Positions 36,317 to 49,345 of a stretch of DNA of 64,000 nucleotides are shown one piece after another. Every line of letters starts with the position of its first letter. The stretch's first letter is position 1. The stretch spans positions 2,624,909-2,688,908 of the forward strand of contig JAQFVV010012530.1 in NCBI GenBank assembly GCA_028023455.1. The letters run 5' to 3'. Position numbers and translations under genes: made by a program. Source of the DNA: Epiperipatus broadwayi (taxonomy: Eukaryota; Onychophora; Udeonychophora; Euonychophora; Peripatidae). The notes under the pieces were generated by a model. The model ran no database searches. It was not told the DNA's origin and worked only from the letters and a program-made list of their open reading frames with translations.

Positions 36317-39300
36317 ACATGTATAGACACAGGTATATATAAGCCTGTGTATTTCAGCTATCTGAATATAATAATAATATTAATAAAAAATTAGTAATTC
36401 AACTAGCTATTTTCTAGTTGAGTATAGGATCACTTAACAGTTTGTATCTCTGTAGAGATTTTATATATATAAATGTCTCTTTAATTCTGCAGTTTTTGTA
36501 AGCACATTATTGTTCACACACATATTTCTGAGATAATCAAATTGAATTCTTGACTAGAGTTCTTCTTTACTAATTTCCAGAAAAACAAAACTGACCCCAG
36601 AATTACTGCACTTATTTAATTCTTCTGCAGACTCTTCAGTTTTGCTAATTTGCATAAAGTAAGACTTTTATTAATATGCAAATTAGCCTGCTGTTTCTTG
36701 CCGTAAATTTTCTTTTCTGCATATCATTTTTATTTCTGGAGTGTTCTGATATTTTTTGTACTGACCAGCTTGCAAACACACATATCATTTATTAATAAAG
36801 ACATATATACTTCAAGTCAGTATACAACAATCTATATATATAAAATCCCTACTTTTTCTGTTATCTGATTGGTGACTGTATGTTTGTTCTTAAGGCTGTC
36901 GCAAGATGTGAATGTATGTTTATTCGTGAGGCTGTCACATGTTCAACAATTATTAAAAACTATTACATTTACCCATAAGTAATGATGTCATATTCACAAT
37001 TGAACAATCAAAAAAAAACTTTAAATTTGTTTTTATAAATAAATAATTATACCTAACTAATTTGTATCATCTGTAACACTGTCAAATTCACATATCAAAT
37101 ACAACGGGTATATTTAAAAATTTTAATTTATCTTTATTATTACCTTGCCGACTTCATTTTTGAAGGCCAAGTTGTTTCAAGCATTTTTTTTCCCCAATTG
37201 AATTTTTTACATTTATTTATATGTCAAATTCACAGGGTAATAATCAGGTTATAAATCAATTACTAAAATTAAATAAAATAAACATATAATTAAATCTTTG
37301 AAAAAATTTGTTAAAGCAACCAATTAAAAAAAAAATCTCGTCCTTTATGTCAGGTACATCTGATTTTAAATAATATGTCAATTTTATCAGTGATTACTTT
37401 ATTTTTCTTTTAAGTTTTAAACATATCAGCACACACACAATATACTATATTATGTTTTGAAGTCAATCTGCTTCACCACATATATTGCCTATGCCATTTG
37501 TATCCCGCATTGGTGTGAGATATTTGTGTTGAGATTTTTAATATATTTTCAGTGTCCATAAGTGTAAATGTATTTAATCAGAATTAAACATGCAAGAACA
37601 TTCTAATGTGACATATGCCACATAATATTTCTCCAACTGCTCATATATATCCTGTCGACTGCACCAACTTGTGTATTCGATTGCAGGCACTCACAATACC
37701 AACAAATAAATCAATAAATGAAATTTAGATACAGACTGGAATAATACTGAAATATTATTAACAACAAAAAGTTATTGATCCACTCCAATATAGCATATAT
37801 AATTCACTTATGGTTCAATTCCCATGATGCATGTAACAGCTTGCTGCTTTCTGGATGGTTTTCTTTGGCGTCAGTTTCCAAAACACTTTGGCCTTACTCC
37901 TCAACTAATGGAGATTTTTGGCTTCATTCAGCTGCTGCTTATGATCACGTTGACTTTACACTAAAGTGCTGTCCTATCACTTAAGCTTCTTTCAGCTACT
38001 CTCCGTTAAAATCTCCCACTTAGTAAATCCATTGGAATGAGAACTATGCACTTTGCTGCACATGTTATTTATTCCCGCAGTTTGGCCTCTGGCAATCCAG
38101 AATTCATCCTTGATTGTTATCAGTCTTGTTTTCCTCTTTGTATTTTTAATTAGTCAGTTCAACTTCTATTGTATCAAGAAATATTTGTAGTTAGTAAATA
38201 TTACTTAGCTTTTATCAAACGCAATTTTCTTATCACAAATTATGTAGATATATTCCATTGTTAATTTCTATGCAAATTTAATCATTAATTAAACCTTTTT
38301 ACTTTTTATCTGATTTAATTATATAACTTTGCTTTTCTTAAATTTCTTTGCTCAATCATTCATTAATTTTACTCTTATTAGTTAGTGATGTAAAAAATAT
38401 ATTTCTCTAATATATTTTTCTTACTTTTTCTGGAGAACAAAAAGACTTATAATTTATATTATTGCATTGCGATGTATATATTTTTACAAACATGACAGAA
38501 ACTATGGATAAATTAATGCATTCATCAACACATGATGAGTAGGATAAATCATAAGTATAATTTGGTGCTCTTTAATCACAAAGTGGAAAGACATGTATTT
38601 AATCTCACTAAAGTGAAAATAATGAGCGAAGAATGCGATCATTAGAAGCATTGTTTGTTCACAACAAATTCAAAAGTTATGATGAGCCAATAAGTGCATC
38701 AAGTGAGCCAAGAGGTGCATCAAGATTTTAAAATATGAAAATACAAATATAATTGAACTATATCGGACAAATTGACAGTTAGCTAGGCTGCATGAAAATT
38801 TACAATAAAGGTTGTACTTGGATTAATATTAATTAATATTTGAAATACTATAATGTAGCAAAATAATAAAGGATATGAATCAAGCAAATAAAATTTGTTT
38901 GTACTCCGTCTTAATCTGTACAGCGATAATATTATCTAGATTGCAATTAATCAGATTCTCATTTTGGCACATTGAATTATAAGTATATGAAAATAACCTT
39001 TAAGAAAATTTATTGCACTTTTAGCAGCAAAAAAAAATTACTCTTATAGTTTAAATATAAAAAGAAATAATAAGTCAATGTGATCTTCGATTTGATTTTG
39101 TAGAACATTAAAATTAACGTAAAAAATTACCTCAAGCTTAAATTTTTCACCATACTGTTTTAAGAAATGGAATGATTTTTAAACTACTATTGTCTGTTCT
39201 ATGTTATTCATTAATATTTTACTCACTGGTTCTTCATAAACTAAGTTTTATATAGGCAATTTAATAAGACTCACAGTATATCATGTTGTAACCAGTACAT

Positions 39301-39906
39301 ATTCCAAATTCGCAGGTGGAACAGTTTCATAATTTTCTAACATCATTGAAAGATCATAGTCCATTATAATTCTAATTCAATTTTACATATCTACTGTGCT
39401 TTATTTTTTTATTATTACAGGTTACATGCAGTTTTTTTTATCACCAGTTAATTAAGTTCTTGTTAATATATCATTTCGTTCTCTTTTCTTTATTCATTTT
39501 TTACAATGAAGTTTTGATTGACTAGTGCTCTTCATCTGAACTATAATATTCAAACATATATGACCATATACTTAATATCTTTTAATAATATAATTACATG
39601 TAATTAAATATGTAATATAAAGTAGTTTTGATATGTTCCTTCTACTTTAGATCTTTATGTTTAAAATGGATTATCATTCGATTACTATTTGAATTCAATA
39701 TAAATAAATACAGTATCTGAAATTGTTTAGTGGTAGTTTTGAAGAATTTTAAGAAACAAATATTCCTTTGCATAATGAAAATTGAGATTTAGATTTTAAT
39801 GTGTTATCTGTATAAGTTAATCATTTTTCCCTTCCCCTTTCCCCGGATACTTTCTTTTTTTATAACAGAAATAAACTGTATTATTTTCCTTCTGCTACTT
39901 CTTTAG
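36317..39906. other. Intron sequence, nothing recognised
   Basis: 3.6 kb of AT-rich intron. The open frame at 37775-37984 has no recognisable domain. The end (39880-39904) is the pyrimidine tract of the next acceptor. Confidence 0.5.
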
Positions 39907-40044
39907 ATCTTTTTGGAAGTACAGGTGCTTCTGGATTTGGTACATCCCATAGTGGATCTGGCACCGAAGGTAGTTTTAGTAATGTGCAGCAAAAAAGTGT
40001 GGCACAGACTGGCTTTGCAGTTAATACTGGGTCACCAAATTCGG
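39907..40044 (+). CDS. NUP214: NUP214-like nucleoporin, FG exon D
   Basis: The acceptor CTTTAG ends at 39906 and the donor GTAATA starts at 40045. The 138-nt exon enters and leaves in phase 1. It encodes LFGSTGASGFGTS followed by a Gly/Ser/Gln stretch and TGFAVNTGSPNSG, in the usual FG-linker style with two FG dipeptides. Frame agrees with exons C and E. The donor is the weakest of the set (GTAATA). Confidence 0.85.
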
Positions 40045-41056
40045 GTAATATTTGTTTTATATTATTAATATCTAATGGCATATTGTTAGGGTTATTGAAA
40101 ATATTAATTTTACTGGTTGATGTGTGTGTTTCTATTCCTGGAATTAATTGGTGTATTCAACTTTGAATTAGTGTATTTCAATATTTTTATTTTATATTTT
40201 GAATTAATTTATTATTACTTTATGGTCTTAACTTCAAATGTAATCTTTTGTTGTTGTTGTTATTATTATTGTAGTCTAATTTTTTTAATTTTATTTGTAA
40301 TCATTTAATCAAAATTGATTAATTTTTTAAAAATTGAATGTTTTTTTTTTTACAATGCCGTAGTTCATCATATCTATGGTATTGGGTTCCCATCCATGTT
40401 ATAATAATGCAATTTATGGATGGTAGGTACCATATTATAATATCCATTTTTAATATATATATATCTTGGAAACATAAAACACATGTCATATGTAGAAAAT
40501 TAAAGTTTCTTTGTTATTAATATCCATTCACAGTTTCCTCTCCCCCCAATGAGAATAACTGAAATTAGGATATGGAAGGAATACTACACTTTGAAAAATA
40601 ATTGTAATAATTTGAAAAAATTAAAGTATTGGAATGCTAATTGTTTGGATGTCCATGTGATATTCGAATACTAAAGTGATATTTTGAAAGATTTAATAGA
40701 TTGGGTTTTCTTTATTTTTCTGTAACATAGATAAAATTAAATGACAATGATTTCCCAAACTTTTCTTATGGAACATTTCACAAATTTTGAAATAATAATG
40801 GGTCATCTTGATTACTTTATAGATTAATTAGATATCAATAATAAATAAATTAAGCAAGTAAATATTAGAGTTAAGAAAACAAAACAAACATTTATTTTCA
40901 TTTTTTAAGTGTATAAAATTAAAGCATATTAAAATAGTAAAGTAAACTAAAATATATATAGTAAAATTACTTTCTTAATAAGTTTGATGTTTTTGGGTCT
41001 TTGAATTACAAATTCTCTTGATAATTCTCATATTTGGTATAGGATTGACTCTCTTG
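40045..41056. other. Intron sequence, nothing recognised
   Basis: AT-rich start of the 8.9-kb intron after exon D. No family recognised. Confidence 0.5.
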
Positions 41057-41562
41057 TTATAATTTGATTTGATTGTAGCATAATATGAAAATCTTGCATT
41101 GCATAAATATTTCATTGTAAAAGAAAGCAAAAATCAAATAACTAATATTGATATCTTGGGGATACTTTTCTGTTAGATTTGTCCAGAAATCATTTAATGG
41201 CAGTTCCTTGTATTTTGGTTTTAAATTTGAGTCCCTAATTGAATATATTAGATTTTTATAATCACTTGTGCTGAAGCCTATTGGCTTAGGTGTCACTGTA
41301 ACTGGATTCCAAATCTAGGAATTATCTCACCAGACATTGTGAAATATTGTAAAAGGGTTGATTGTAAATCATGCAAGTGTTCTAAAATTACGTTGAAAAT
41401 TTCATCATCTACTTTAGAATTTATTTAAATTAAAAATTCTTGCAAGATGGGAAAATAATTAAAATTATTCTATTCAACTGTAGAAATCAAGAACATTATA
41501 AATAGTATTATATAGAGAGCTCACAAAAAAAATTTTTAACAAGCTTTGTTGAATACCCCCAA

Positions 41563-41600
41563 CCTCAGACTGGTTTCTGCTATTGACATCCTCAGTGAGG
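41563..41600 (-). ncRNA. Hammerhead-ribozyme-like motif, family 2 (left arm)
   Basis: Minus strand in order: CCTCA, CTGAGGA, an 11-nt stem II (T-A, G-C and T-G pairs), GAAA, CCAG, TC, TGAGG. Stem I is a perfect 5-bp match. The G in CTGAGGA is at the freely variable position 7. Confidence 0.5.
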
Positions 41601-41745
41601 TGCTAGTATATTCAATCATTAGATTAAAAATACCAGGACAAGCCCAGTACTTTATCTAATGTATAACTATTAAGTAGAAACTCTGAAATTTTCAGACATC
41701 CATATGTCTTCCAATCCAGCTATCTAACGATTGAATATCCTAGCA

Positions 41746-41783
41746 CCTCACTGAGGACGCCAGTAGCAGAAACTGGTCTGAGG
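41746..41783 (+). ncRNA. Hammerhead-ribozyme-like motif, family 2 (right arm)
   Basis: CCTCA (41746-41750), CTGAGGA (41751-41757), a short stem II, GAAA (41769-41772), CTGG, TC, TGAGG (41779-41783). Stem I is perfect. Stem II has two pairs below a C/A mismatch. Confidence 0.5.
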
Positions 41784-42960
41784 TTGGGGGTATTCAACAA
41801 AGCTTGTTAAGAGTTTGTTTTGCGAGCTCTATATATCATTTGTAAACACAAGCTTTATTAACTTGAGTCATGTGAGATCTGACTTGATTTTTTTTTTGTA
41901 ATTATAAATAGTAATATTCTTTTCTTGTAAAGATAATTTAATTTTACTGCACTTAGTAAAATCATGTGACATCCGCAAGACTCGAAAATCTTGAAGGAAT
42001 TGTTAAAAACTCTGTGAAATTCCTATCCTAAATTATTTGATGTAAAAAAAATTAATAACTCACTACAGTGTTTAAAAAGTCTTCATTGCACAAAATTTTA
42101 AATAATCTGGATTGAAATGGCCAAGATTTTACAAAGTTCATCATTTTTATGATGTCATCTAAAATAGTTTTTAAATATGTCAATTTTTTTTTTTTTTTGT
42201 TACTAGTGCTTTCCTACACAAAATATGGAAGGCTTATTGTAGCTACTTGCAGAATATATAATTTCCTTCATCTGTCCTACCATTTGCTTGAACACCATCT
42301 GTACCCTTATCAATACATTTCTTCCAATCGATTTTATGTTTTGTACTATAATTATTAATACAGCTGAATATATCTTTTCCAGTAGCTTTTTTTTATAGGT
42401 ATTCATGAGTAAATCTATTTCAATGCTATTATCAATTACATAACAAACAAACACCAGTAATAGAGCGAATCCTACGATATTTCCAGACTCATCCATTTGA
42501 TGCAGCATTAAAAAGAACTACTTGATAATTGCATTGTATCTATTTTTTTTATCTGACTTTTTGTTTAATATGTTTTTTTTTACACAAGGCTTAATGGGTG
42601 ATTCTCTGATTGTATGAGTATGAGCTTCATCATTAAGTGCAGTGCAGTAACTCATAGTAAAAGATGCAATCATAATCATTAGAAGTTTAGATTTTTCTAG
42701 CGAATCACATCATCTCTTTAAAAAATGGATATATTTTTTTTGTTATCAGTGTATTTTGTTTTTAAGTAACCATGAAGTTCATTTGGGATCAATGAAACTT
42801 TTTGCTAATATTTTACTACTTAAAACACACAGTGCATCGGGAGCATCAGTATTGCCAATACAAAAAATCCTCAATTTAAATAACTTACATTGTATTTCCT
42901 TTTTAAGGTCTCCTTAAATGATATCTGCTTTTTAAGAAACTACAGTTTCTTCTCCAATCG

Positions 42961-43342
42961 TAGATATGTCAGAAGAATCATTCGCCCTTCTTGTTTTAAA
43001 GATCCCCTCAGAACTGTAATAGACACAAAAAAATTGTGTTATAAAAAAGACTGCAACACACAAAATTAAATATGAAAGAAAAGCTCTAAAAACTGTCAAT
43101 GATATAAAAGTAATAAAAATAATTTGTTAAAAGATTTATTTACAAAAAATTAAAGATTGTAAAATAGTTGAAAATTGTAATGCTGAAATAAATAATTAAT
43201 ATAATCATAATAAGAAGTAAATTATAATAAAAGATGTTCAGTCACAAAATTTACATGAGTTGATTCATAGCAATCAACAATGGTAATAAAGGCTTATAAT
43301 AATAATATTAAACTTCTTTCAGCAAAATACTAATAGTCAATT
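42961..43342. other. Intron sequence, nothing recognised
   Basis: AT-rich; could include the lost 5' part of the hAT element, but no motif is visible. Confidence 0.4.
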
Positions 43343-44165
43343 ATTAAACTAGAGATTATCCAATAATGAATAATATTTCTGTAATGTAATGTTCACTACA
43401 TCATGCTCACATAAGGTAGAAACTGATTTCTATCCACTTTTAACATCTTATGGATAAATGTGATCAAAGACATATGAAAAAGATGTATGACTCCCAAGAT
43501 GCACCTTTTGCACTATACTAGTATTCATTAGTTGACCAAGACCACAATCTTTTATATATATCTTTATCATTATTCAGTTTATATAGATAGCAAATGACTA
43601 CAGTTTAATTGATAAGTGTCAAATGTGCTACCCTCACAACTTTGACACAAATTGTATAATGAAAGTATATTAATAATTTTTATTAATCACTCATAAAATT
43701 AGATATCCAATAATGAATAATATTTCTGTAGTATAAGTTTCACTATACCACTGTCACGCAAGATAAGGATTAATTTCTATCCACTTTTAACACCTTGTAG
43801 AGGAATGTAATCATTAATATATGACCAGAGACATGTGAAAAAGATCTAGGATCCCCAAGATGCACATTTCATGCTGAACCAGCACACATCAGTTGGCCCA
43901 GACCACAATCCTTTACTCATCTTTATCATTATTCACTATATATAGATATATAGCAAATTATTACAGTTTAACTGATAAGAGTGAAATGTGCTACCCTCAC
44001 AACTTTGACACAAATTGCTTAATGAAAGTATATTAATAATTTTTATTAGACATTTATTAGACTAGCGATTATCCAATAATGAATAATATTTCTATAATGT
44101 AATGTTCACTATGTCACTCTCATATAAGATAGGGACTGGTTTCTATCTGCTTGTCATGAATAATG
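43343..44165. repeat. Tandem array, about 350-bp units (2.3 copies)
   Basis: Anchored on caataatgaataatatttct at 43361, 43708 and 44074 (spacings 347 and 366 bp). Units share ttaatttctatccactttta, gatgcac-type and gctaccctcacaactttgac words and diverge by substitutions and small indels. The interior matches the loop of the foldback at 19395-19840. No hammerhead core was found in either strand. Confidence 0.8.
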
Positions 44166-47100
44166 TCTCTTCTACTGGTAAAGTCTGTTTTTTTTTACTT
44201 TGACAGATTGCTAACAACAGTACATTGTTGGGCATGTGCAGATTGCTCATCAGTGTTATTCAACATGTTCAAAAATGTTTCATCTCACTTATATTAATTT
44301 TCATAATTTTTTACAGATCATTTACTAACTCTCCATTAGTTTGGTAAATGCTAGTATAGAAAATGATAAATGAAATGGCATCTGTATTAAACTTTAAAGT
44401 TTCTAATCATGTAAATGGTTAGTAAAAATGCAAAAGAAATAATTAGTCATCCACATCAACACAGAGAAAGAAGCAGATAATTGTTTATTTCTTTGATATA
44501 GGTTACTAGCTAATTATTTTGAATTTTATTAAATGATTGTTTGGTTAGTAGAGATGTCTTTTAATTATATCCATCTTTTAGTCTAATTGACATTGTAATT
44601 TCATTTGGATTTACTTATACCTTAGATATATTTCATATATCTGAATATGTTTTAAATATTTGATTGACCTTGTGATTAATTCACAGGCTTATTATTTACA
44701 AATTAAAATATGGATTTGTATTTTTGAGATCTTTTCCCCACTCAAATTAAGTCATCCTTTTTTTAATTTACATATATTACTCATTTCTGAGTGTTAAATG
44801 AGGCTGATATTATATCTCCAAGATTGTCTGAAGAAGTATTCATTTAGGCTGAAATATGCCGTGATCAGATAATTGTTTGTTTCCATCTCTGCATTGATAC
44901 AGATAAGAAAATTATTTATTTTATGGTTTTATTAATCATTTATTAGATTTGAGAACTTTAAAGTTTAGTTGGAGTATTGTTTAAAATAAATTATATTATA
45001 TTTTATAAATTTTAATCTTGTCAATTTGGTTTTTTTTAAAAAAAATTGATTTGGGATGCGGTAACGTTAAAGAATTTGTTATTATTATTATTTAAAGAAA
45101 TTGTATATCTCAAAATCAATCTTTTTTATTGGTATTAAAAGTAGTTGTTTAATTATGCAGAAATATTTGTTAGATGCCTGTTGAAATGAGTTCTAATTAG
45201 TGCATACAAATTTATTTATAATTAAATATAATTGTGTTTGACTATATAAAGTTATGGATAGATTTATTCATTTTTGGTAGGATGAAAAATGGTAATAGGG
45301 TGAATTTAATAAAACAATCAGAAACGGTACAGTTGTCAGGATTGCAGAAAGTAAATGTAATGTGATAACAAAATATGTTTTGGTTCTCAGAACTAAGCAA
45401 GCTAATCCAGAACACTTATATCCAAAGCTTTTAATTTTTAAAATAATGTATATAGAATTTTAGAACAAATCTGAAGGAATGAAGATCTTATTATTAGAGA
45501 TGAAAGGAAAAAAGTTATATATTGTCAGTCTCTTTGAAATGAGATAGAATTTCCTGTATTAAGGATAAAGCAGAATCTCTGAAGTAGGTACTGTCTGAAA
45601 ATAAGGAAATAAATGATTTGTGATGGTTGAAAGCTATTCCAAGTTATATAGTTATTACGCCTGCTAGAAAATTTGGTGGTAGTCATACATAGAAAAAAAA
45701 TGGCAAAAATAATTGTATGATTACAATAGGATATCAGAATAATGTGGTAGGTTAAGGAAATAAGATAAAAATTGAGAAAAATTGGTTTTGAAATTTTTCC
45801 TAAAAGAAATAGGGAGATAATAATGAGTGCACAGTTTAAAAACTGCAAGAAGAATTTCCATGTAGGTGTTTCGAGCAGATTTATTTAGAGTAAGTATAAA
45901 TAGAATAAGAGTAAATACACCCAACAAGGAGCTGACATAAAGTCAGACTTCTTTTTTTTTTTTTGACAGAATCATAACTAAATTTTAAGAGTGTAATAAA
46001 TTATCAGTGAAAGAAATCTGTCTTTGATGTAGGTCATATTAAATATTAAATGAAGCTATACAGAAAGAGTTATTGAAGATGCAAAGGATACATCATTATC
46101 AGTTAAGTATGTTTCAGAAAGATGTGATTGTAAAACAAATGTATGATTAGTGCAGGGGTCAAATTTGCATTTTATATAAATCAGGATGCAAAAACAAATG
46201 ATTGTGATGAGCATTAGCCATTGCAGTTTATGCAGAGGGCATGACATGGTTGCATAGATGTTAGCACTTACAGATTAAAGAAACTGTTGCTAAACATAGC
46301 AAACTACAAATTACTCTATAGAAAGAATTCTATTTTTCAGTCACAAATTGAATAGCTAAAAATTGACAAAGGTAGGCTGAACTTCAGGCATCTTTTGTAG
46401 TACGTCCCACAAAGCAAATTTAGAAGTAGCATATCAGCAAGGCATCGTGTCATAATCAACTATGAATCGTAGGTAATTTTTGTACATCTATTACAATTAA
46501 TTGTTATTCATAATCATCTCACTGCATTTTTGTTTAAAGGATAACATTAGTTACAATAATTTTTGGTGTATATTGCTGTTTAACATATCAGTTGTTGTAC
46601 TCCTTTATATATGTGTTTTTAAGAGATCTATGTATTTCTTAGGTTAGCTCCTAGTATCTTATCTGTCATGCTTATGTAAGATGTTAATGAAAGAATCCTG
46701 CATATGTTTTCTTGAATGCCCAGAATTACAGGATCAAATAAACATTTAATGATCACATAAATATCAAGATACTGTTTTATTGCTACATGCTGTATCATGT
46801 ATCTGGTAGAACAAAATTGGCTCTCTAATGCCATCTATAGTGAGCTTGAGTAATTACTGGATGGTGGTGCCTTTAAATGCCCATTCCAGATAGTTTTATG
46901 ATTTTTGCCTTTATCAATAAGTCTTTGGGTTCAAAGCTAGAAGTAATGTGGTTGTGCATCTAGTATTTACTTTTAAGTCGATTTTATTGTTCATGCTAAA
47001 ATCCTTAGACTCAAAACCCCTACGATTTTGAACCCAAAGCAATCTAATTAAACAATTGTGTAAAGCCAGTTAATTAATTCTTTTAATAACCTGTTCTTTT

Positions 47101-47532
47101 CTATCTGTAGGCATTTTTTTCTCCCATGATTTTGAATTAGCTAAAGAATCAAATCTAATATAGGTTTAAATTAATCTCACAATATTACTGTTTTCTTACT
47201 ATCCTGCTAATACATTACTTATTTTGAAAATTAAAAATATTATCCTTTGTGTGATGAATTTTCCTTTTCTCTTTTGTTCTTTCAGAGCAGGGTAAACAAT
47301 TTCTTTGTCAAGCAGTGACTATTTATTTGTTTATGTATGTACATGTATATATATAATTAAGCTAACTGTATAGCATTAGTGGTATTATTCTATCATTATC
47401 TTAAGGAAATAAATACTGAAAAAGGATATATAACAAAAAGATTATGTTATTTCATATTAAAAAAAACTTTTACCAGCAATATTTTATTACCATCTTTAAT
47501 ATATTACATATAGGTGCTTGTATTATAGATAA
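44166..47532. other. Intron sequence, nothing recognised
   Basis: 3.4 kb of AT-rich sequence. Open frames at 45525-46247 on the minus strand are hydrophobic by composition and have no domain that I recognise. Confidence 0.45.
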
Positions 47533-48602
47533 GTCGCCGTAGGATGGCGCCGTTTTCACGCTAAAACTATAAAATATGAACATTCACGGGCCGTTGATTT
47601 TAATAATTTGTGTGCTTTTTTGTAATGCGAAAATAAAAACAAAACAAAATCGTCTTTTTTAAATATTATTTTTTATTAACGTATACAATTTAAATGATAA
47701 TAATAAATGTAAAATAAAATCAACAAATTACAATTTGATTCGTGTTTTTTATATCGTATACTTTTTAAATTGTGTTACGGCTTTTTTTTTTTATCAATTT
47801 TCTATCGGATATTTTTTTACTTGTGTTACGACTTTTTTTGTTGTTGTTTAACTAAAAAATAATAATCGTAATAAAAGTAAAAGTTGTTACGGTTAGATTT
47901 AGGGTTATTTTTAAGGTTAGTGTTCTATTTGTTTGTAATGCTAAAATAAAAAAATTCAAAATCGTAACCGTACTCGGATAGAAGAAAGAAACTCAAACTT
48001 TTTTAAACAACAACAAACACATACAAATGTCTTCTTTACTTATTAAACATGTTTATAATATTTTCTTTTTATTAAACTTACAAAAAAACCTGTATATTTG
48101 GACTTTTCTTACTGGATATTTTTTTTCGTACCGTTCTTTTTTACTTCAAAAATATACAGACGGTAGAATCTTCTTTGTCTCGTGGAATGTTAATAACAGT
48201 ACGTTACTTGACACGTTACCTAATTGCAACTCAATAAAAACATAGATATTTAACATTTACCCAAATAAAAGTTCAATATGGTACGTTGTAAAAAGTCTTA
48301 TAATTATTGTTTTAAAAAATCTGAACATTTCAATAGTTTAAAATAAAATAAAAAATCCAATGAAAACAACATTTCAATACAATTTAAATACAAACTCTCT
48401 CATCAAACCGTAATTATTTTATAAATTGTGCGATATTCGGAAAATGTACTTGCTTCCATGCAACATAAATACTGTATTGCGACGCGACATAGCGGCCTGC
48501 ATTCTGTAGCGCAACAAAAAAGTTGTACTATTGAAAACGCGGGTTCGAACGTCTCGGCCACGGAAACAGCATTTTAATGTGTTTTGGCGCGAAAAGCGCG
48601 AC
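47533..48602. mobile_element. CpG-rich unclassified repeat, about 1.07 kb
   Basis: Starts near GTCGCCGTAGGATGGCGCC and ends near GGCGCGAAAAGCGCGAC. The first and last five bases are inverted (GTCGC ... GCGAC), and a weaker inverted match extends inward. The block holds far more CpG than its flanks. It contains an internal direct repeat (tttgtaatgcgaaaataaaa and tttgtaatgctaaaataaaa) and a B-box-like GGTTCGAAC near 48542. No protein motif or clear target duplication was found, so the class is unknown and the borders are approximate. Confidence 0.5.
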
Positions 48603-48980
48603 ATAGGTTCCTTTAGCTAAAAGATGAGTACCCATATATATATAAACAAGTCAAATATCACATGACTTATATAGCTTGTATTTACCAATATGTAATGAAG
48701 AGCATGCCAATATTTGTATATATATTATTGTGAATGTTTAGAGTCTATTATACTCTATTTGTAAGCATTCATTATAATATATTGGTTACATTGACAAAGG
48801 TAAAGCATTGCTGAAATAAAAAAATTTGTATTAAATAATATACTTTTTAAAATTTTAATGTATTTATTTGCATTTTAAAATATTATATATAATTAAACTA
48901 ACAATTCTTGTTGTATGTGCTTTAAACTTTTAAAATGTTTACATTGATGATTTAATGAAAATTTGATCTTTTTAATTAAG
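48603..48980. other. Intron sequence before exon E
   Basis: AT-rich, with no feature other than the acceptor region. Confidence 0.5.
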
Positions 48981-49110
48981 GTTTCATGACTACATCAACC
49001 TTTGGTGGAAGTCCAGTATTTGGTACCAAGCCTCTTAGTTTTTCTCCACCTTCATCGGCACCAGCCTCAGTTTTTGGTTCAACTCTCAATCAGAATCCAG
49101 GTTTTTCATC
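48981..49110 (+). CDS. NUP214: NUP214-like nucleoporin, FG exon E
   Basis: The acceptor AATTAAG ends at 48980 and the donor GTACGT starts at 49111. The 130-nt exon enters in phase 1 and leaves in phase 2. It encodes STFGGSPVFGTKPLSF, a Pro/Ser-rich linker and SVFGSTLNQNPGFSS. The TFGGSP-type spacing resembles the glycine-rich FG stretch near the C terminus of vertebrate NUP214. Confidence 0.87.
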
Positions 49111-49345
49111 GTACGTACTGAAATTAGAAAGTTGTTTCTTTATATACACTTATAAATGCATGTGAAAATATAAATCGGTGAACTATGACTACCCTAAATG
49201 CTTTTATATACTTCTTTTGAAATAAAATTAAAATTCATATAATATTATAGTACTAAAGATTTAAATATTAATGAGAACAAAAAGTTTATTTCTTTCCCAT
49301 ATAAGTCATCTATTAGTAATTTGATTTATAAGAATAGCTTTTTTA
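49111..49345. other. Intron sequence after exon E
   Basis: No feature seen apart from the splice donor at 49111. Confidence 0.5.

Larger units (their letters stand above)
41517..41890. mobile_element. HHR-repeat family 2, inverted pair nested in hAT
   Basis: Inverted arms run from GAGCTC at 41517 to GAGCTC at 41829, with an extra tail (gagtcatgtgagatctgact) to about 41890 that recurs in the 49830-51000 cluster. Both arms carry the ribozyme-like core, one on each strand. The insertion splits the transposase remnant. Confidence 0.75.
41057..42960 (-). pseudogene. Decayed hAT transposase, ZBED5/SCAND3-like
   Basis: Minus-strand remnant of a hAT-superfamily transposase of the ZBED5/FAM200/SCAND3 type. 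Reading downwards: 42640-42580, AHTHTIRESPIKPCV, matching the HTIGExLIxP start of the domain; 42508-42400, QMDESGNIVGFALLLVFVCYV, matching QxDESTDVxxxAxLLVFVRYV, which includes a catalytic Asp region; 41400-41300, HLHDLQSTLLQYF; 41296-41057, PLNDFWTNLTEKYP, matching the FWxxLxxEYP of the C-terminal dimerisation region. It has stops and frameshifts throughout and is split by an unrelated repeat at 41517-41890. No terminal inverted repeats were located. This is a dead mobile element, not a host ZBED gene. Confidence 0.75.

Noticed and set aside
41057-42508. Host ZBED5-like gene
   Set aside because: Frame breaks, stops and a nested repeat show a dead transposase. Nothing suggests an intact host gene.
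45525-46247. Minus-strand open frames of 63-107 codons
   Set aside because: Hydrophobic Ile/Leu/Phe/Tyr-rich peptides are expected from AT-rich DNA. No motif, splice signals or repeat twin supports coding.
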